A DNA stretch of 54,650 bases from Anaerolineales bacterium (GTDB lineage Bacteria > Chloroflexota > Anaerolineae > Anaerolineales > UBA6663): positions 1-54,650 of the forward strand of contig JADLEU010000093.1 in the NCBI GenBank assembly GCA_020845955.1, given 5' to 3'. A model generated the notes under the pieces. The model saw only the letters and a program-made list of their open reading frames with translations. It made no database searches and was not told the DNA's origin. Shown piece by piece: positions 52,944 through 54,650 of this stretch. Positions within the stretch are counted from its first letter, which is position 1. Every line of letters begins with the position of its first letter. A program made the position numbers and the translations under genes.

Positions 52944-53927
52944 CTACGGCGTTTCTGGGGTGTTATGAGTGGCGGCGATCAGCTGTTCCACCTTCTTGCG
53001 GGTCAGCCGCGCCGCCAGCTGGGCTAGGTACTCTTGGTTTTCGAGGCGCGCGATCCAGTCGGCCGGGATCGCGCCGGCGCCGAGGCGGGTGCCCAGGATC
53101 CCCCCAGCAATCGAGGCCACCGAATCGGAGTCCCCGCCGATGTTGGCGCCCAGCCGGACGCCGGCGACGTAGTCGTCGGGTTGGCGCATCACGCAGTACA
53201 GGGCCATGGCCACGGCCTCTTCGGCAGTCCAGCCGCCGCCGCGCGTCGGGCCAATGTAGTTCAGGGCCGTCTCCTCGTCGGGCCAGTCGAGCGCCTCCTG
53301 TGCGCGCTCGACAGCGGCATCGAACTCAGGGGCAGTGCCGCCAATGAACTTGAGCACCCGCTCGGGATACGCGGCCGGCTCCACGCCCTCCAGGGCCAGC
53401 TTGATCAGGTAGGCGGCGGCGATGCAGGCGGCGTCGGAAGTCGGGTGGCGGTGGGTGAGTATGCCCTGCGAGCGGGCTGTTGACTGTAGGCGCCCTGGCT
53501 CGTTCTGGTAAAGGAAACCCACCGGGGCCACGCGCATGCAGGCCCCACAACCTTTGGAATCGCGCACCCCGGCTTCCCGCCAGGGGGCGCCGCGCTCGAG
53601 GGCATTCACGCCCCGGATCGACGTGGCGCCCGGGGCGCGCTGCGGCGTGGTGGGGTCGCGCTTCCAGCCGATGAAGTTCCTGGCCACCGCGCCCATCAGC
53701 ACATCCAGGTCGTGCTGCCCGGCCTCGATCAATGCTTCGGCGACGGCGATCGACATCTGCGTGTCGTCGGTATACAGGGCCGGGTCGGGCGGCGCGAGGA
53801 TGCCGCTGCGGCCGTAGCGCACCAGGATCTCGGGGCGCGACATGAACTCGACCGGCCAGCCCAGCGCGTCGCCCAGGGCCAGGCCGAAGAACATGCCGCG
53901 GGCCCGGTCGCTGTCCAGCAGGCTCAC
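52944..53927 (-). CDS. ADP-ribosylglycohydrolase (DraG/ARH family)
   Basis: 327 residues. Removes ADP-ribose from modified proteins or cleaves related ADP-ribose bonds. Metal ligands are visible: Thr53-Asp54-Asp55 in YTDDTQM and Asp266-x-Asp268 in IGGDSDSVASIAG. GLALGDALGWPVEF near the N-terminus is typical. No ADP-ribosyltransferase is close by, so the substrate is open. Overlaps the HAD hydrolase gene (ATGA). Confidence 0.93.
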   Translation of the reverse strand: MSLLDSDRARGMFFGLALGDALGWPVEFMSRPEILVRYGRSGILAPPDPALYTDDTQMSIAVAEALIEAGQHDLDVLMGAVARNFIGWKRDPTTPQRAPGATSIRGVNALERGAPWREAGVRDSKGCGACMRVAPVGFLYQNEPGRLQSTARSQGILTHRHPTSDAACIAAAYLIKLALEGVEPAAYPERVLKFIGGTAPEFDAAVERAQEALDWPDEETALNYIGPTRGGGWTAEEAVAMALYCVMRQPDDYVAGVRLGANIGGDSDSVASIAGGILGTRLGAGAIPADWIARLENQEYLAQLAARLTRKKVEQLIAATHNTPETP

Positions 53928-54595
53928 ACGGCCTCCCGGGCGGAGGGGGCCGGCAGGCGGCCGGTGCTGGCCAGGGCCGCTTCGAGGGCGAGAATGTCGG
54001 GGATGACCAGGTCTACGCCGGCGGACAGCGCCGGCGCTTGCGGGCTGACCAGCACGGTGAGCATCCCCAGTGCATGAGCCGGCGCCAGGTTGCGCGCCAG
54101 GTCCTCGACGTAGGCGCAGGCGCGCGGATCTGCCCCGATGAGCCGCAGGGCGGCCTCATAGGCGGCGGGCGCGGGCTTGCTGGCGAAGTCACGGGCGTGG
54201 ATATCGACGATGCGGTCGAAATGGCGCGCGATGCCCAGTTGGCCCAGCACGCGGCGGGCGTGGGCGGCATCGGCGTTGGTGAAGACGACCTTCACCAGCG
54301 GCAGCCGCGCCAGCATCTGGTCGAGCGCCGGGTTGGGACGAACGAACTCGTCCAGCGGCAGATCGTGCACGTAGGCCAGGAAGTCGTGGGCGTCGACCTG
54401 GTGCTCCGCGCGCAAACCGTTTAGGGTCGTGCCGAAGGTCTCGTAATAGCGCCGGCGCAGGGCCGGGACACTTTCGGCCGCAAGCCCCAGGCGCTCGACC
54501 ATGAACAGCTCGATGCGCCGGCCAATGGCCGGCCACAATCCAGTCTCAGCCGCGTAGAGCGTGTCATCCAAGTCAAAGAGCGCGAAGCACAGCAT
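53924..54595 (-). CDS. HAD hydrolase, pyrimidine 5'-nucleotidase-like
   Basis: 223 residues. HAD superfamily phosphatase with nucleophile Asp8 and Asp10 in DLDDTLY, the motif II region VVFTNAD, and Lys (SKPAPAAYEAAL) and Asp (YVEDLARNL) of motifs III and IV. The sequence style (AAETGLWPAIGRRIELFM) is that of the SDT1/pyrimidine 5'-nucleotidase group, which dephosphorylates UMP or CMP. A -10 element (54609-54604) lies eight bases before the ATG. It is the first gene of the minus-strand run. Confidence 0.88.
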   Translation of the reverse strand: MLCFALFDLDDTLYAAETGLWPAIGRRIELFMVERLGLAAESVPALRRRYYETFGTTLNGLRAEHQVDAHDFLAYVHDLPLDEFVRPNPALDQMLARLPLVKVVFTNADAAHARRVLGQLGIARHFDRIVDIHARDFASKPAPAAYEAALRLIGADPRACAYVEDLARNLAPAHALGMLTVLVSPQAPALSAGVDLVIPDILALEAALASTGRLPAPSAREAV

Positions 54596-54603
54596 GGGAC
54601 GCT

Positions 54604-54609
54604 ATTGTA
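54604..54609 (-). promoter_or_regulatory. -10 element for the HAD hydrolase operon, probably leaderless
   Basis: TACAAT on the minus strand (54609-54604), ending eight bases before the ATG at 54595. No ribosome site is visible. No clear -35. Confidence 0.4.
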
Positions 54610-54650
54610 GCATGGTGGGGAGATTGCGATAGGGGCGCTGCGCCGGGGTC

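Overview
The window is about 54.6 kb of GC-rich, densely coded bacterial chromosome. It holds no rRNA, no tRNA that I can see, no CRISPR array and no transposase. Gene content points to a member of the Chloroflexota, probably Anaerolineae-like: a CpXC protein, a 'baseplate J-like' membrane protein beside ruvX and mltG, an ADP-forming acyl-CoA synthetase fused to a GNAT domain, a free-standing GyrA C-terminal propeller, a class III cyclase/AAA/TPR protein, and a monoderm envelope set (Asp23, Tat, FtsW). The assignment is inferred from gene families, not from a marker gene phylogeny.

Layout. 1-4.5 kb (minus strand): CpXC protein (cut by the window edge), soluble GAF-PAS histidine kinase, class III aminotransferase and the remnant of a ROK sugar kinase. 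4.6-8.5 kb (plus): mutS interrupted by an intein inside the Walker A motif. 8.5-11.0 kb (minus): a small metallopeptidase-like protein and an MTA/SAH deaminase fused to a CYTH domain. 11.1-13.0 kb (plus): a frameshifted PNPOx-family flavoprotein gene and a pyrimidine nucleoside phosphorylase. 13.1-20.5 kb (minus): alaS, baseplate J-like protein, ruvX, mltG and an orphan binding lipoprotein. 20.7-21.9 kb (plus): tyrS. 21.9-25.4 kb (minus): overlapping operon of MTA phosphorylase, FtsW/RodA and a penicillin-binding protein that lacks all three catalytic motifs. 25.7-32.1 kb (plus): acyl-CoA synthetase/GNAT, RecD2 helicase and GyrA-CTD-like protein. 32.4-35.2 kb: a secreted FG-GAP protein and, divergently, a GAF/HD-GYP phosphodiesterase. 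35.3-38.9 kb (minus): a heterodimeric ABC exporter. 39.4-43.8 kb (plus): a 79-residue protein, a ParB-like/universal-stress fusion and a subtilase with GFWAD hexapeptide repeats preceded by a c-di-GMP-I riboswitch. 43.9-54.6 kb (minus): cyclase/AAA/TPR protein, DUF952, tatC, tatA, nusB, asp23, fabG, then corA, a CoA-transferase subunit, a small membrane protein, an ADP-ribosylglycohydrolase and a HAD nucleotidase.

Themes. Envelope biogenesis recurs (mltG, FtsW plus a pseudo-PBP, Tat, Asp23, ABC exporter). So does nucleotide and thionucleoside salvage (MTA deaminase, MTA phosphorylase, pyrimidine phosphorylase, HAD nucleotidase) and nucleotide second messengers (HD-GYP enzyme, c-di-GMP riboswitch, class III cyclase). 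The most unusual items are the mutS intein with a decayed endonuclease motif, the catalytically blank PBP paired with an intact FtsW, and the riboswitch-controlled repeat subtilase.
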